Assembly: GCF_003862475.1 (NCBI RefSeq)
Contig: NZ_RRCO01000002.1
Location: forward strand, 310,001 to 374,000
Direction: 5' to 3'
From: Lachnoanaerobaculum gingivalis
Lineage (GTDB): Bacteria; Bacillota; Clostridia; Lachnospirales; Lachnospiraceae
DNA: 64,000 nucleotides
Shown here: in pieces, positions 7,329 through 15,793 of the stretch
How the letters are laid out: the number at the start of each line of letters is the position of its first letter
Position numbering within the stretch: the first letter of the stretch is position 1
Position numbers and translations under genes: made by a program
The notes under the pieces: model-generated
The model's input: only the letters and a program-made list of their open reading frames with translations
What the model was told of the DNA's origin: nothing
The model's database searches: none

Positions 7329-9431
7329 TTACTCAAGATCTGAAGTCTTCATAGAAAGATCGATTCTACCCTTTATAGGATCAACCTTAACTACCTTAAC
7401 AGTAACCTCATCTCCTATTTTCACAACATCTTCAACTTTCTCCACTCTCTTATCTGAAAGCTTTGATATATGAACCATACCGTCCTTACCCGGTGCAAGC
7501 TCTACAAAAGCACCGAACTCGAGTATACGAACAACTGTACCTCTCATAATCATTCCGGTTTCAATTTCTATTGTTATTCCTCTGATTATATCAATAGCTT
7601 TATTGATCATAGCCTGATCGGTACCTGCAACAGAAACAAGTCCTTCTTCGCTTATGTCGATTTTTACTCCTGTATCCTCAATAATCTTATTGATAGTCTT
7701 ACCCTGCTTACCTACAACATCACCGATTTTAGAAGGATTAATCTGAATCTGTGAAATCTTAGGTGCATACGGACTGAGTTCTTTTCTAGGCTCTGATATA
7801 CATGGCTTCATACATGTATCCATGATGAAATCTCTTGCTTCATGACATCTTGCAATAGCGCCCTTTACAATGTCCTTTGTAAGTCCATGAATCTTGATAT
7901 CCATCTGAATAGCTGTAATACCCGAATCGGTTCCTGTTACCTTAAAGTCCATATCTCCGAAGAAATCCTCAAGTCCCTGAATGTCTGTAAGAAGAACATA
8001 GTCATCATCAGAATCACCTGTTACAAGTCCGCATGAGATTCCTGCTACCATCTTCTTTATCGGAACTCCGGCAGCCATAAGCGCCATACATGAAGAACAT
8101 GTGGATGCCATAGAAGTAGAACCGTTTGACTCAAAAGTTTCGGACACGGATCTTATAGCATATGGGAACTCCTCAGGAGTGGGTAGTACAGGAATAAGTG
8201 CACGCTCAGCCAATGCACCATGTCCTATCTCTCTTCTTCCCGGACCTCTTGAAGGTCTTGTCTCGCCTACTGAATATGAAGGGAAATTGTACTGATGAAT
8301 ATATCTCTTTGTAGTTTCCAAAAGATTAAGTCCGTCAATCTTTTGTGCCTCTGCCAAAGGTGCAAGTGTAACAATATTACATATCTGAGTCTGTCCTCTT
8401 GTAAACATAGCTGAACCGTGTACTCTCGGAATAATATCCGTCTCAGCCGCAAGTTTACGAATCTGATTCATAGCTCTACCGTCAGGTCTTTTCTGATCCT
8501 TAAGAATCATCTTTCTTACAGTCTTTTTCTGATATTGATAAATAGCCTCACCAAGTAGAGGTAACCACTCTTCCTTGTCTGCGAAAGCCTCTTCAAGTCT
8601 TTGTGTGATTGCCTTTATATTTTCTTCTCTAACCTGCTTTTCATCTGTGAAAACCGCTACTTCCATCTCCTGTGGAGGCACAATTTCCTTAATAGCTGCT
8701 GTAAGCTCCTCAGGAATAACAAATGCTGTATAAGCATGCTTTTCCTTACCTACTTCCGCTACAATCTTATCGATAAATGCAATAATCTCCTTATTTACAG
8801 AGTCGGCCTTATATATAGCCTCGATCATCTTCTCATCAGGTATCTCATTTGCACCCGCCTCGATCATTATTACCTTATCTCTTGTAGATGCTACTGTAAG
8901 CTTAAGATCTGATACGGCCATCTGCTCTTCATTAGGGTTTACCACAAAGAAACCGCCTACCATACCGATCTGTGTAGTAGCACATGGTCCGTCAAAAGGT
9001 ATATCTGAAATAGCTGTTGCTATTGCAGAACCAAGCATGGCTGTAAGCTCAGGTGAACAATCAGGATCTACCGACATTACAAGATTGTTCAATGTAACAT
9101 CATTTCTATAATCCTTAGGGAAAAGCGGTCTCATTGGTCTGTCTATAACTCTGGATGTAAGTATAGCATTCTCACTCGCCTTTCCTTCTCTCTTATTAAA
9201 TCCGCCCGGCATTTTACCTACTGCATACATCTTCTCCTCATATTCTACTGAAAGAGGGAAGAAATCAATACCGTCTCTTGGTTTATCTGATGCTGTAGCT
9301 GTAGATAAAACCGTTGTATCACCATAGTGCATAAATGCGGCACCATTTGCCTGTGCAGCCACTCTACCGATATCAACTCTGAGAGTACGACCTGCGAGTT
9401 CCATTGAATAACTTTTAAATTCCTTACTCAT
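7329..9431 (-). CDS. pnp: Polyribonucleotide nucleotidyltransferase (PNPase)
   Basis: A 700-residue PNPase, a trimeric phosphorolytic 3'-5' exoribonuclease of RNA turnover. Two RNase PH-like domains (about 10-230 and 310-540) flank a helical linker; the active core includes FETNGSTSMASTC and the segment with GDSDDDY. A KH domain follows (GDVVGKQGKTINKIIEDTG, about 560-580) and then an S1 domain (about 625-690). It lies downstream of rpsO, the classical rpsO-pnp order, but a terminator separates them and a long hairpin precedes the start codon. Confidence 0.98.
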   Translation of the reverse strand: MSKEFKSYSMELAGRTLRVDIGRVAAQANGAAFMHYGDTTVLSTATASDKPRDGIDFFPLSVEYEEKMYAVGKMPGGFNKREGKASENAILTSRVIDRPMRPLFPKDYRNDVTLNNLVMSVDPDCSPELTAMLGSAIATAISDIPFDGPCATTQIGMVGGFFVVNPNEEQMAVSDLKLTVASTRDKVIMIEAGANEIPDEKMIEAIYKADSVNKEIIAFIDKIVAEVGKEKHAYTAFVIPEELTAAIKEIVPPQEMEVAVFTDEKQVREENIKAITQRLEEAFADKEEWLPLLGEAIYQYQKKTVRKMILKDQKRPDGRAMNQIRKLAAETDIIPRVHGSAMFTRGQTQICNIVTLAPLAEAQKIDGLNLLETTKRYIHQYNFPSYSVGETRPSRGPGRREIGHGALAERALIPVLPTPEEFPYAIRSVSETFESNGSTSMASTCSSCMALMAAGVPIKKMVAGISCGLVTGDSDDDYVLLTDIQGLEDFFGDMDFKVTGTDSGITAIQMDIKIHGLTKDIVKGAIARCHEARDFIMDTCMKPCISEPRKELSPYAPKISQIQINPSKIGDVVGKQGKTINKIIEDTGVKIDISEEGLVSVAGTDQAMINKAIDIIRGITIEIETGMIMRGTVVRILEFGAFVELAPGKDGMVHISKLSDKRVEKVEDVVKIGDEVTVKVVKVDPIKGRIDLSMKTSDLE

Positions 9432-9493
9432 TTAATCTCCTTTTGGCTTGCCGATATTCGAGAAGATATCTTCTTGAAACATAAAATTATGAA

Positions 9494-9536
9494 CTAGTGA
9501 TAAAAACTAAAGCAAAACTTTAGTGCTTATCACTAG
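9494..9536 (-). promoter_or_regulatory. Long hairpin in the pnp leader
   Basis: Two stacked stems are visible: an outer 9-bp stem (9494-9502 with 9528-9536) and an inner 7-bp stem (9506-9512 with 9518-9524), with a 5-nt loop. On the minus strand there is no T-run, so it does not look like a terminator. Its place about 65 bp before pnp recalls the long hairpin in enterobacterial pnp leaders that RNase III cleaves and PNPase uses for autoregulation. That role is inference here. Confidence 0.5.
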
Positions 9537-9565
9537 CTTCGGCCACAAGCCATATTATTAATTAT

Positions 9566-9592
9566 AAAAAAGGTGGAGAAAAACTCTCCACC
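9566..9592 (-). terminator. rpsO terminator
   Basis: A perfect 8-bp GGTGGAGA/TCTCCACC stem (9572-9579 with 9585-9592) with a 5-nt loop is followed on the minus strand by six T. It begins 12 bp after the rpsO stop. Confidence 0.85.
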
Positions 9593-9603
9593 AAAGACTT
9601 TTA

Positions 9604-9870
9604 TTATTTTCTAAGTCCAAGCTTCTCTATAAGTGCACGATAACCCTCAAGATCCTTATTCTTAAGATACTGTAAAAGATTTCTTCTCTTACCAACCATC
9701 TTTAAAAGGCCTCTTCTTGAGTGATGATCCTTAGGATTTGCCTTTAAATGCTCTGTTAACTCAGTGATTCTTGCTGTAAGAACTGCTATCTGAACCTCAG
9801 GTGAACCTGTATCGCCTGCTTTTCTTGCATACTCTTCCATGATAGCTGTCTTTTTCTCTTTTGTAATCAT
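9604..9870 (-). CDS. rpsO: 30S ribosomal protein S15
   Basis: An 88-residue S15, the family length, which binds 16S rRNA in the central domain. The conserved segments [14 protein letters not shown] and [14 protein letters not shown] are present. It is preceded by AAAGGAG and by a short leader with a terminator-like hairpin, which suggests feedback control by S15 as known in several bacteria. Confidence 0.98.
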   Translation of the reverse strand: MITKEKKTAIMEEYARKAGDTGSPEVQIAVLTARITELTEHLKANPKDHHSRRGLLKMVGKRRNLLQYLKNKDLEGYRALIEKLGLRK

Positions 9871-9884
9871 ATTATTTCTCCTTT

Positions 9885-9913
9885 AAAAAATCTTACCGTA
9901 TACATAAGGTAAG
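9885..9913 (-). promoter_or_regulatory. Attenuator-like hairpin in the rpsO leader
   Basis: CTTACC/GGTAAG (9908-9913 with 9892-9897) followed by A and six T on the minus strand forms a terminator-like structure within the leader, immediately before the ribosome binding site. An upstream stem (9916-9922 with 9947-9953, TGGAGTA/TACTCCA) lies at the 5' end of the transcript. Together they could be the S15-responsive switch. Confidence 0.5.
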
Positions 9914-9956
9914 GTTGGAGTATCCAAATCTCATGTATAGGCGTTACTACTCCAAA

Positions 9957-9985
9957 ATAATACCAAAACAGGCAGGCAATGTCAA
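9957..9985 (-). promoter_or_regulatory. rpsO promoter
   Basis: TTGACA (9980-9985) and TATTAT (9957-9962), 17 bp apart on the minus strand, about 90 bp before the rpsO start. Confidence 0.7.
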
Positions 9986-10058
9986 TGAAAAAATCTTATA
10001 AAAGATGTTGTATTCTCACATAGGCTTATATATAGTATAATATCTTTACAACATTATT

Positions 10059-10646
10059 TTGAAAGGGGTGACTGATATTATTTATCGTAAATTATTTTTC
10101 TTATTTTTATTGTTTATTTTTACAGCTATGCCGATAAATATTTATGCAGGTGATATTCCCGAGGGGCTTTTAAGCTCTCCCACCGCCACAGTATATATCG
10201 GGGAATTGAAAGCCAAAGACGATGCAAATTTTACCTTTATTCAAAAGACAAGCATAAAAGGAAATTTTAGTGAAAACAGTGAGGATGCGGTTTTATCTGA
10301 CATTAATTATAAAGATAGTTTAAAGATTGGCAAACTCTACTTGGTATCCTATGATATTAAAGGTGGTATTTCTCCTTGGATACTTGAGGTGAACGGTATC
10401 GAAATCGATACTCTAATTATTAAAGACGATTCCAATATGGCTGAGAGAATGGCAGAATACATTCATAACGGAAGCTTTGCAAACTCAGAGTCTAAGATAG
10501 TTGAAACTAAAGAGTCCGTCATCTCCACTCAAGCTGAAGTAAATAGTATTGTCAATAAAACCCATGATACCGATAAAAGAAAAGTCCATTTGAATTTTCT
10601 TATAGGCATTATAATTATCCTGCATTATTCACGGTACGATATTTAA
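10059..10646 (+). pseudogene. Membrane-anchored secreted protein, 3' end broken by an IS
   Basis: A hypothetical protein with a hydrophobic N-terminal signal (KLFFLFLLFIFTAMPINIYA, about 11-30) and a hydrophilic extracellular part of about 140 residues with no domain I recognise. The IS1380-family element enters at codon 187, and the last nine residues of the present frame are IS-encoded. Removing the element and one copy of the ATTAT duplication restores a frame that continues at 12277-12319 and adds a hydrophobic stretch with a Lys-rich tail (LLSLIFFIIKKKI), a convincing C-terminal membrane anchor. The start is unclear: the open frame begins at a TTG without a ribosome binding site, while GAAAGGGG at 10061-10068 has no standard start codon at good spacing behind it. 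Confidence 0.6.
10614..10618. repeat. Target site duplication, left copy (ATTAT)
   Basis: ATTAT abuts the CCT end of the IS element and recurs directly after its AGG end at 12272-12276. A 4-5 bp duplication is usual for the IS1380 family. Confidence 0.8.
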
Positions 10647-12271
10647 GTTAATTACCGTGCTATAAATCTTTAAACCTAATCCATGACGCTATAACTGACT
10701 TGATACACCTAAAAATGGGCAGACTTCCCCTAGGTAGAGTTTACAAGTAGTTATCAAGCTGTCAAGGTTCATTATTAGTTGTTATTCAAGCTGTATACAT
10801 AGCTTGCTGATATTTGATAGAGTATCATAGAACTCATCCTTATATGGGCAACTGCTACACAGCTTGAATGTTATATACCTTGCTGAACGAATTACTTTTG
10901 CAGCAATCTTTAGCAGTTTTAGACGGACAGTATCAATGCGTTGTTTTCTCATATTTGCAGATAACGCCAATCGTCTAAACCAATTAAATATGTTATAAGC
11001 AAGTGCATGTATTTGAAGCCTGTTGGCATTTACAATTCTTGTATGACTGCTGACAGAAGCAAAGTCAAAACCTGTTTTACTTTCCTTTATGAAGTTTTCC
11101 ATCAAGCCTCTTTTGCAATAGAACTTGATAAGATATTCAGGGGATGATTCCATGTTTGTAACAATGAATGTATACATGTAAGTAATTTGGTTTTCAGGTT
11201 TTTCAACTTTACAGACAACACGTCTTTCATAAGGCCAAGGACCTGCCTGATACATGAATTCACCATAAACTACAGCATAATCTACTTTGTTGTTTTTTGT
11301 GATTTCATCAAGTTCATCTACAAGATATGATGCTTTATCACGAAGTATAGCATTCTCTTTCAAACGAATTACATAGCCGGTGCCGTTTTCTTCACACTGT
11401 TTATATAAACCGGGTGTTGCAAAGCCACTATCTCCACGAAGGAGAAGTTTAATTTCCGGAAAATCTTCAAGATATTCATCAAGTATAGGCTGAAGAAATT
11501 CCACAACTCCTGTGCTTGAATACTTAGTCCCATCGCGAAGCTGAATTTTAATCAAATCTCCTGTGATTCCATCATAGCAAACAAGTGGATGGTAACCGTT
11601 ACTTTGATAGTGGAAGTTAAATGCTCTACCTTCCTGTTTGCCATAGGCATTAAGGAGTGTTGAGTCCAAATCTAAAATGATAGCTTCCGGCATCTGAATG
11701 CTATAAACTTTCTTTCGAAGAATTTGATTTATTGAAAGGAACTGATTCAGCGAATCCTCATCCATTCGATTATGAAATCTTGAAATGGTTGGTTGTGATG
11801 CTAAAGTGTCTTTATTTAGCACTGCTTTAAACACAGGATCATTTGTAAGTTCATCTGAAGCGTCATCTTCAAAATAACCTGCAATGATCATATATATCAT
11901 CTGAAGAAGATTTTCTTTATCAGTGTGATAACGGAATAATGCAGAATCATTGGTCTTAAATGATTGACTGAAAAGTTTATCAATGCCAAGTTTACTTACG
12001 AATTCTTTTATAAGAAGTAAGCCTGCATCAGAGGATAAATCTCCTCCATCGAAATTAATTTTAATTTTTCTATTGCTTTCAAGTGATAAGGTGTTTACAA
12101 TACTCATAAAGGGCTCCTTTGTGTATTTTTTTTGAGTTTAAGCACCTTAATTTTACCACAAATGGACGCTCTTTTTTTCTTCACTTAATAAGTGAAAGCA
12201 ATATTTTGTTAAAATATAGTAATTATGTGGCTTTCAGCCACTTTCATGGAGTTAACAATGAATAATCTAGG
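10619..12271 (-). mobile_element. Complete IS1380-family insertion sequence (copy 1)
   Basis: This is a 1653-bp element with imperfect terminal inverted repeats: CCTGCATTATTCACGGTA at 10619 and, inverted at 12271, CCTAGATTATTCATTGTTA. It encodes one transposase on the minus strand and is bracketed by ATTAT duplications. It sits in the 3' end of a membrane-protein gene. Two other fragments of the same element are in the window (25121-25493 and 56983-57229), which let the ends be confirmed by comparison. Confidence 0.92.
10782..12107 (-). CDS. IS1380-family transposase
   Basis: A 441-residue DDE transposase that appears intact. Acidic motifs typical of the family are visible: LDLDSTLLNAYGKQEG (first D, about residue 146), LLLRGDSGFATPGLY (second D, about 226) and YCKRGLMENFIKESKTG (E, about 337). 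The start ATG at 12107 is preceded by AAAGGAG. Because the reading frame and both element ends look intact, the element may be active. Confidence 0.93.
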   Translation of the reverse strand: MSIVNTLSLESNRKIKINFDGGDLSSDAGLLLIKEFVSKLGIDKLFSQSFKTNDSALFRYHTDKENLLQMIYMIIAGYFEDDASDELTNDPVFKAVLNKDTLASQPTISRFHNRMDEDSLNQFLSINQILRKKVYSIQMPEAIILDLDSTLLNAYGKQEGRAFNFHYQSNGYHPLVCYDGITGDLIKIQLRDGTKYSSTGVVEFLQPILDEYLEDFPEIKLLLRGDSGFATPGLYKQCEENGTGYVIRLKENAILRDKASYLVDELDEITKNNKVDYAVVYGEFMYQAGPWPYERRVVCKVEKPENQITYMYTFIVTNMESSPEYLIKFYCKRGLMENFIKESKTGFDFASVSSHTRIVNANRLQIHALAYNIFNWFRRLALSANMRKQRIDTVRLKLLKIAAKVIRSARYITFKLCSSCPYKDEFYDTLSNISKLCIQLE

Positions 12272-12276
12272 ATTAT
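12272..12276. repeat. Target site duplication, right copy (ATTAT)
   Basis: Direct copy of the ATTAT found at 10614-10618, immediately outside the IS end. Confidence 0.8.
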
Positions 12277-12319
12277 TTTACTCAGTCTTATATTTTTTAT
12301 AATAAAAAAGAAAATTTAA
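12277..12319 (+). pseudogene. Displaced 3' end of the IS-disrupted surface protein gene
   Basis: Joined to base 10618, this stretch continues the disrupted frame for 13 codons plus a TAA stop at 12317-12319. It encodes hydrophobic residues followed by KKKI, completing a membrane anchor. It has no start of its own. Confidence 0.6.
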
Positions 12320-12477
12320 AGTAAAACACTATTTTTATCTTTAAACCATGCACCTATGCACTGCCCGACTAAGCTTATCACAAAATATATACCGACAAAT
12401 CCAAGGGATTGAGCTCCGAAAACAACCATATTCAGCAGCCACAAAACAGCTACCCGCAATGAAAAATACCTTTGCAT
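12316..12477 (-). CDS. Possible 53-residue membrane peptide
   Basis: A short frame from an ATG encodes a largely hydrophobic peptide (segments VAVLWLLNMVVFG and GFVGIYFVISLVG) ending in a charged tail. It is too small for routine gene calls. There is no Shine-Dalgarno sequence and a stop codon lies three codons upstream, so it may be the remnant of a larger membrane protein. It just overlaps, tail to tail, the displaced 3' end of the IS-disrupted gene. Confidence 0.25.
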   Translation of the reverse strand: MQRYFSLRVAVLWLLNMVVFGAQSLGFVGIYFVISLVGQCIGAWFKDKNSVLL

Positions 12478-12570
12478 ATTATTATATTAATGTATTTATA
12501 CCACATACCATATAACTATTTAAACTTAACCACATTACAGTAAATATCTTTCAACAGTGTTTTTCACAAT

Positions 12571-12594
12571 AAAAAAAGAGCTGAAAAACAGCCC
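12571..12594 (-). terminator. ddh terminator
   Basis: GGGCTG pairs with CAGCTC (one G-U) over a T5 loop, followed by seven T on the minus strand, 18 bp after the ddh stop codon. Confidence 0.75.
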
Positions 12595-12611
12595 TTTTTA
12601 TCTATATGTTT

Positions 12612-13595
12612 TTATAATAAATGTGCTCTCATTTCTTCAGCAGACATATCAAGAAGATATGCAGGTGGAACATCAAATACTGTATGAGCTCCTATTTTAC
12701 CTTCTTTACGCATACGATATACAGCTCTTGAATATGCAACAATTACGGAAGCTGTGAACTCAGGATTTGAATCAAGTTTTAAACTGTACTCAATCACATG
12801 ATTGTTCTCATTATCCCAACCTGTCTTACCTGTTCTTATAACAAATCCTCCATGTGGAAGTTTTGAATGATTTTTCTTCATTTCTTCCATAGAAATAAAG
12901 TGTACGGTTGTATCATAATCTGCGAAATAATTCGGCATTGTATTTATTTCATTTTCAATCCTTGCCTTATCCGCACCTTCCTTTGCAACTACATAGCATT
13001 CTCTTGTATGCTTCTGTCTTGTAGTAAGTTCAGGATTGCTTCCGCTTCTTACAGCTTCAAGTGCGGCTTCAACCGGAACTGTATACTGTCTTGCATCAAC
13101 AACACCTTCAATTCTTCTTATAGCATCTGAATGTCCCTGACTTACTCCTTTTCCCCAGAAAGTATAATCTGCACCTGTAGGAAGTACCGCATTTGCATAA
13201 ACTCTGTTTAATGAAAACATACCCGGATCCCATCCTGCAGATATAAGTCCGAAGTGATGACTTGCCTTTGCCGCATCATCAACCTTCTCAAAATGCTCAG
13301 GAATATTTGCATGAGTATCAAAGCTGTCAACAACATTAAAATACTTCGCATACTCAGGAGTTTGCTTCGGCAAATCTGTAGCACTTCCTCCGCAAAGTAT
13401 CATTACATCAATATCATCTTTGTACTCCAAAACATTTTCAATATTTTCAACTTTAGCATCAGATGTAAGAATCTTTACAGTTGAAGGGTCCCTTCTTGTA
13501 AATACTGCGACAAGCTTCATGTCCTTTGTATGTTTGATAGCACACTCAATTCCTCTTCCAAGGTTACCATATCCCAAAATACCAATTCTTATCAT
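12612..13595 (-). CDS. ddh: Meso-diaminopimelate D-dehydrogenase
   Basis: This NADPH-dependent enzyme makes meso-diaminopimelate in one step from tetrahydrodipicolinate for lysine and peptidoglycan synthesis. The Rossmann motif GILGYGNLGRG begins at residue 4, and FTRRDP, characteristic of Ddh NADP binding, follows. The C-terminal half contains the HVIEYSLKLDSNPEFTASV segment common to the family. I prefer the ATG at 13595 (327 residues), which has GGTGAG close upstream, over the ATG five codons earlier that has none. Possession of ddh is common in Lachnospiraceae and relatives. Confidence 0.93.
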   Translation of the reverse strand: MIRIGILGYGNLGRGIECAIKHTKDMKLVAVFTRRDPSTVKILTSDAKVENIENVLEYKDDIDVMILCGGSATDLPKQTPEYAKYFNVVDSFDTHANIPEHFEKVDDAAKASHHFGLISAGWDPGMFSLNRVYANAVLPTGADYTFWGKGVSQGHSDAIRRIEGVVDARQYTVPVEAALEAVRSGSNPELTTRQKHTRECYVVAKEGADKARIENEINTMPNYFADYDTTVHFISMEEMKKNHSKLPHGGFVIRTGKTGWDNENNHVIEYSLKLDSNPEFTASVIVAYSRAVYRMRKEGKIGAHTVFDVPPAYLLDMSAEEMRAHLL

Positions 13596-13673
13596 TTTCT
13601 CACCAGCCATCAGCTAAATTAATCAACCGGGCAAATCCTTTCTTTATTGCTTTAATATACATAGATCGTAACG

Positions 13674-13720
13674 AAAAAGGATAGAACTACTCCAAGACTC
13701 CACTTTGAGCATTCTATCCT
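13674..13720 (-). terminator. Two-part hairpin with T-run between cbiN and ddh
   Basis: A 9-bp outer stem AGGATAGAA/TTCTATCCT (13712-13720 with 13678-13686) encloses a second imperfect 7-bp stem, and five T follow on the minus strand. It may end the cbi operon, whose last stop is about 100 bp upstream, or act as an attenuator in the ddh leader. The two cannot be separated by eye. Confidence 0.55.
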
Positions 13721-13823
13721 AAATATGTAACTCATTCACAACGAACTATGTCATTTGCTGTATATATAATAATACTTTTTTTAAAAATTGCAAGAACTTT
13801 TTCAAATCTTTCTGTTATCCGTA

Positions 13824-14141
13824 TCATTCTTTTCTTTTATCTTCTTGCTTTTTCCTTTCCACAAGCCTTCCCATATAAAATGCAATTATTCCTACACCTA
13901 TACCTGTCTGAACACAGAAAAGAAGGCTTTCAACCTCACCCGGAAGCTCCTTTCCCAGTGCCGTTTCTATAATAGGATTAAACCAAGGCTCATATTCTCC
14001 GCCCTGTATCTCCGATACAACTTCACTTCCGGCATCATCAGAACCTCCGAACTCGGCATTCTTTAACATAAACAAAGGTACAACAGCCATCAATACAACT
14101 ATTACAAGCAAACTTATAACAATTTTCTTATTCTTTGACAT
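13824..14141 (-). CDS. cbiN: Cobalt transport protein CbiN
   Basis: A 105-residue CbiN, the small accessory component of the CbiMNQO ECF cobalt importer. It has two membrane segments (about 7-26 and 77-95) flanking an extracytoplasmic loop with the conserved pattern FGGSDDAG...EPWFNPI. It overlaps the end of cbiM by one base (TAATG), so translation is coupled. It is the last gene of a cbiQ-O-M-N operon. Confidence 0.92.
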   Translation of the reverse strand: MSKNKKIVISLLVIVVLMAVVPLFMLKNAEFGGSDDAGSEVVSEIQGGEYEPWFNPIIETALGKELPGEVESLLFCVQTGIGVGIIAFYMGRLVERKKQEDKRKE

Positions 14142-14893
14142 TAATTATTACCTCCTTCAATAAATCCGATTTCCTTAAGCTCCGGTTGTGCATATGTCTT
14201 AAGTCCGATTACTATAATAACTGTAAGCATACCTTCTATTATCGCAAGCGGTACCTGTGTAGGCGCAAATACCAACAAGAACTTACCCGCAGAAGCCATA
14301 ACTCCACCGTCTTTCATAGGATAAGCAAATGCAAGCTGGAATGCTGTAACAACATAGGTAAGCAAATCTCCTATAAATGCGGCAAGAAAAATAGAAACAT
14401 TGTCATTTACCTTAGTTTTTTTACAAATCTTATAAACTATAAATGATACAAAAGGTCCGGCAATTGCCATTGAAAAAGTATTTGCGCCAAGTGTAGTAAA
14501 GCCGCCATGTGCCAAAAGCAGTGCCTGGAATATAAGTACTATAATACCAAGTATACTTACAGCACTTGGTCTGAATAAAATAGCCGCAAGACCTGTACCT
14601 GTCATATGTGAGCAAGATCCCGTTACTGAAGGAATCTTAAGTGATGAAAGTACAAATACAAACGCACCCGACATTGCCAAAAGTGTAATTGCCTTCCTGT
14701 CCTTAGCCACCGTCTTTTTAATTGACATATAACCTGCAATTAAAAACGGCAACGAAATAAGGCTCCAGGCTATTACATGTCCTACAGGTAAATACCCCTC
14801 CATAATGTGCATGGCATTGGCTGTAAACGGCAGTGCAAAACTGAACGCAAACATTATTGCCAATGTCATTAAAATTTTCTCTTGTTTTCTCAT
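14141..14893 (-). CDS. cbiM: Cobalt ECF transporter substrate-binding subunit CbiM
   Basis: A 250-residue integral membrane S component. The N-terminal hydrophobic segment is followed by [10 protein letters not shown]; the N-terminal Met-His-(Ile)-Met-Glu motif exposed after processing is the metal-binding site known in CbiM. About six further membrane segments follow, with [15 protein letters not shown] visible. It lies between cbiO and cbiN and is expected to import Co2+ for corrinoid synthesis, in keeping with the cobalamin riboswitch upstream of the operon. Confidence 0.94.
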   Translation of the reverse strand: MRKQEKILMTLAIMFAFSFALPFTANAMHIMEGYLPVGHVIAWSLISLPFLIAGYMSIKKTVAKDRKAITLLAMSGAFVFVLSSLKIPSVTGSCSHMTGTGLAAILFRPSAVSILGIIVLIFQALLLAHGGFTTLGANTFSMAIAGPFVSFIVYKICKKTKVNDNVSIFLAAFIGDLLTYVVTAFQLAFAYPMKDGGVMASAGKFLLVFAPTQVPLAIIEGMLTVIIVIGLKTYAQPELKEIGFIEGGNN

Positions 14894-14930
14894 GAAATCC
14901 TCCTAAAAATATTTTTTATTTACTCAAGCT

Positions 14931-15764
14931 TTAAACTTGAGGAATAAACAACTTTTTAAACTCATCTATATTTCTTGCAGGTTTATCACCTGACTTTAGA
15001 ACCTTGTTTTCTACAAGTGATTCAAAAACTTCCAAAAGTATAGGCTTTTTAAGATTAGCTTTTCTTAAAACCGCTTCATCACTGAGTACTCTGACAGGAT
15101 CCGAATCGGCAATTATATTTCCGTCACAAAATACTACTATTCTGTCCGCCCATCGAAAAGCAAACTCCAAATCATGAGTTGAAATCACCAAAGTTTTGCC
15201 GTCTCCACTTAATTTGTCCAAGACTCCTTCAAAAATAGATATATTTTGCGGATCAAGCGAAGCTGTAGGTTCATCAAATATTATTATTTCAGAATCCATT
15301 GCTATAATATCCGCTATGCTTACTCTTTTTTTCTCACCGCCGCTTAAATAATGTGGCGGCCTGTCTATAAGATGCAAAATATCCATATAATTCAAAGAAT
15401 TGTTAACTCTTTTTTCCACTTCATTCCTGCTTAAGCCAAGATTCATAGGTCCAAAGCTTACCTCAGCTCTTACAGTTGAGGCAATTATTTGATTATCGGC
15501 ATCTTGAAAAACAATTCCCACATTTTTTCTAAGCTCTTTTACCAAAGATTTATTTATAAGCTTATCTCTGTAATACAGTGCACCGCTTTCAGGTTTCAAA
15601 ACACCGTTTATATTTAAAAAGAAAGTAGACTTTCCCGACCCGTTGGCTCCAAGAATTGCAAGTCTTTCACCTTCATATACATCTAAAGAAACACCTTTTA
15701 AAACCTCATGTTCTCCTGTGTATGAATAGTGGAGGTTTTCGGCCCTTAAAATAACTTTATTCAT
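14931..15764 (-). CDS. cbiO: Cobalt ECF transporter ATPase CbiO
   Basis: An ABC ATPase of about 277 residues. Walker A is GANGSGKSTFF, the signature motif is LSGGEKKRVSIA, and Walker B is IIIFDEPTASLDP, followed by a HD switch (STHDLEF). The open frame extends to 15824, but I start at the ATG at 15764, which has GGGGAA upstream and begins with the usual MNKVILRAENL strand. It energises the CbiMNQ complex at the membrane. It follows cbiQ by 29 bp. Confidence 0.94.
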   Translation of the reverse strand: MNKVILRAENLHYSYTGEHEVLKGVSLDVYEGERLAILGANGSGKSTFFLNINGVLKPESGALYYRDKLINKSLVKELRKNVGIVFQDADNQIIASTVRAEVSFGPMNLGLSRNEVEKRVNNSLNYMDILHLIDRPPHYLSGGEKKRVSIADIIAMDSEIIIFDEPTASLDPQNISIFEGVLDKLSGDGKTLVISTHDLEFAFRWADRIVVFCDGNIIADSDPVRVLSDEAVLRKANLKKPILLEVFESLVENKVLKSGDKPARNIDEFKKLFIPQV

Positions 15765-15793
15765 ATAATATTCCCCAATTCTGATATATTCTG

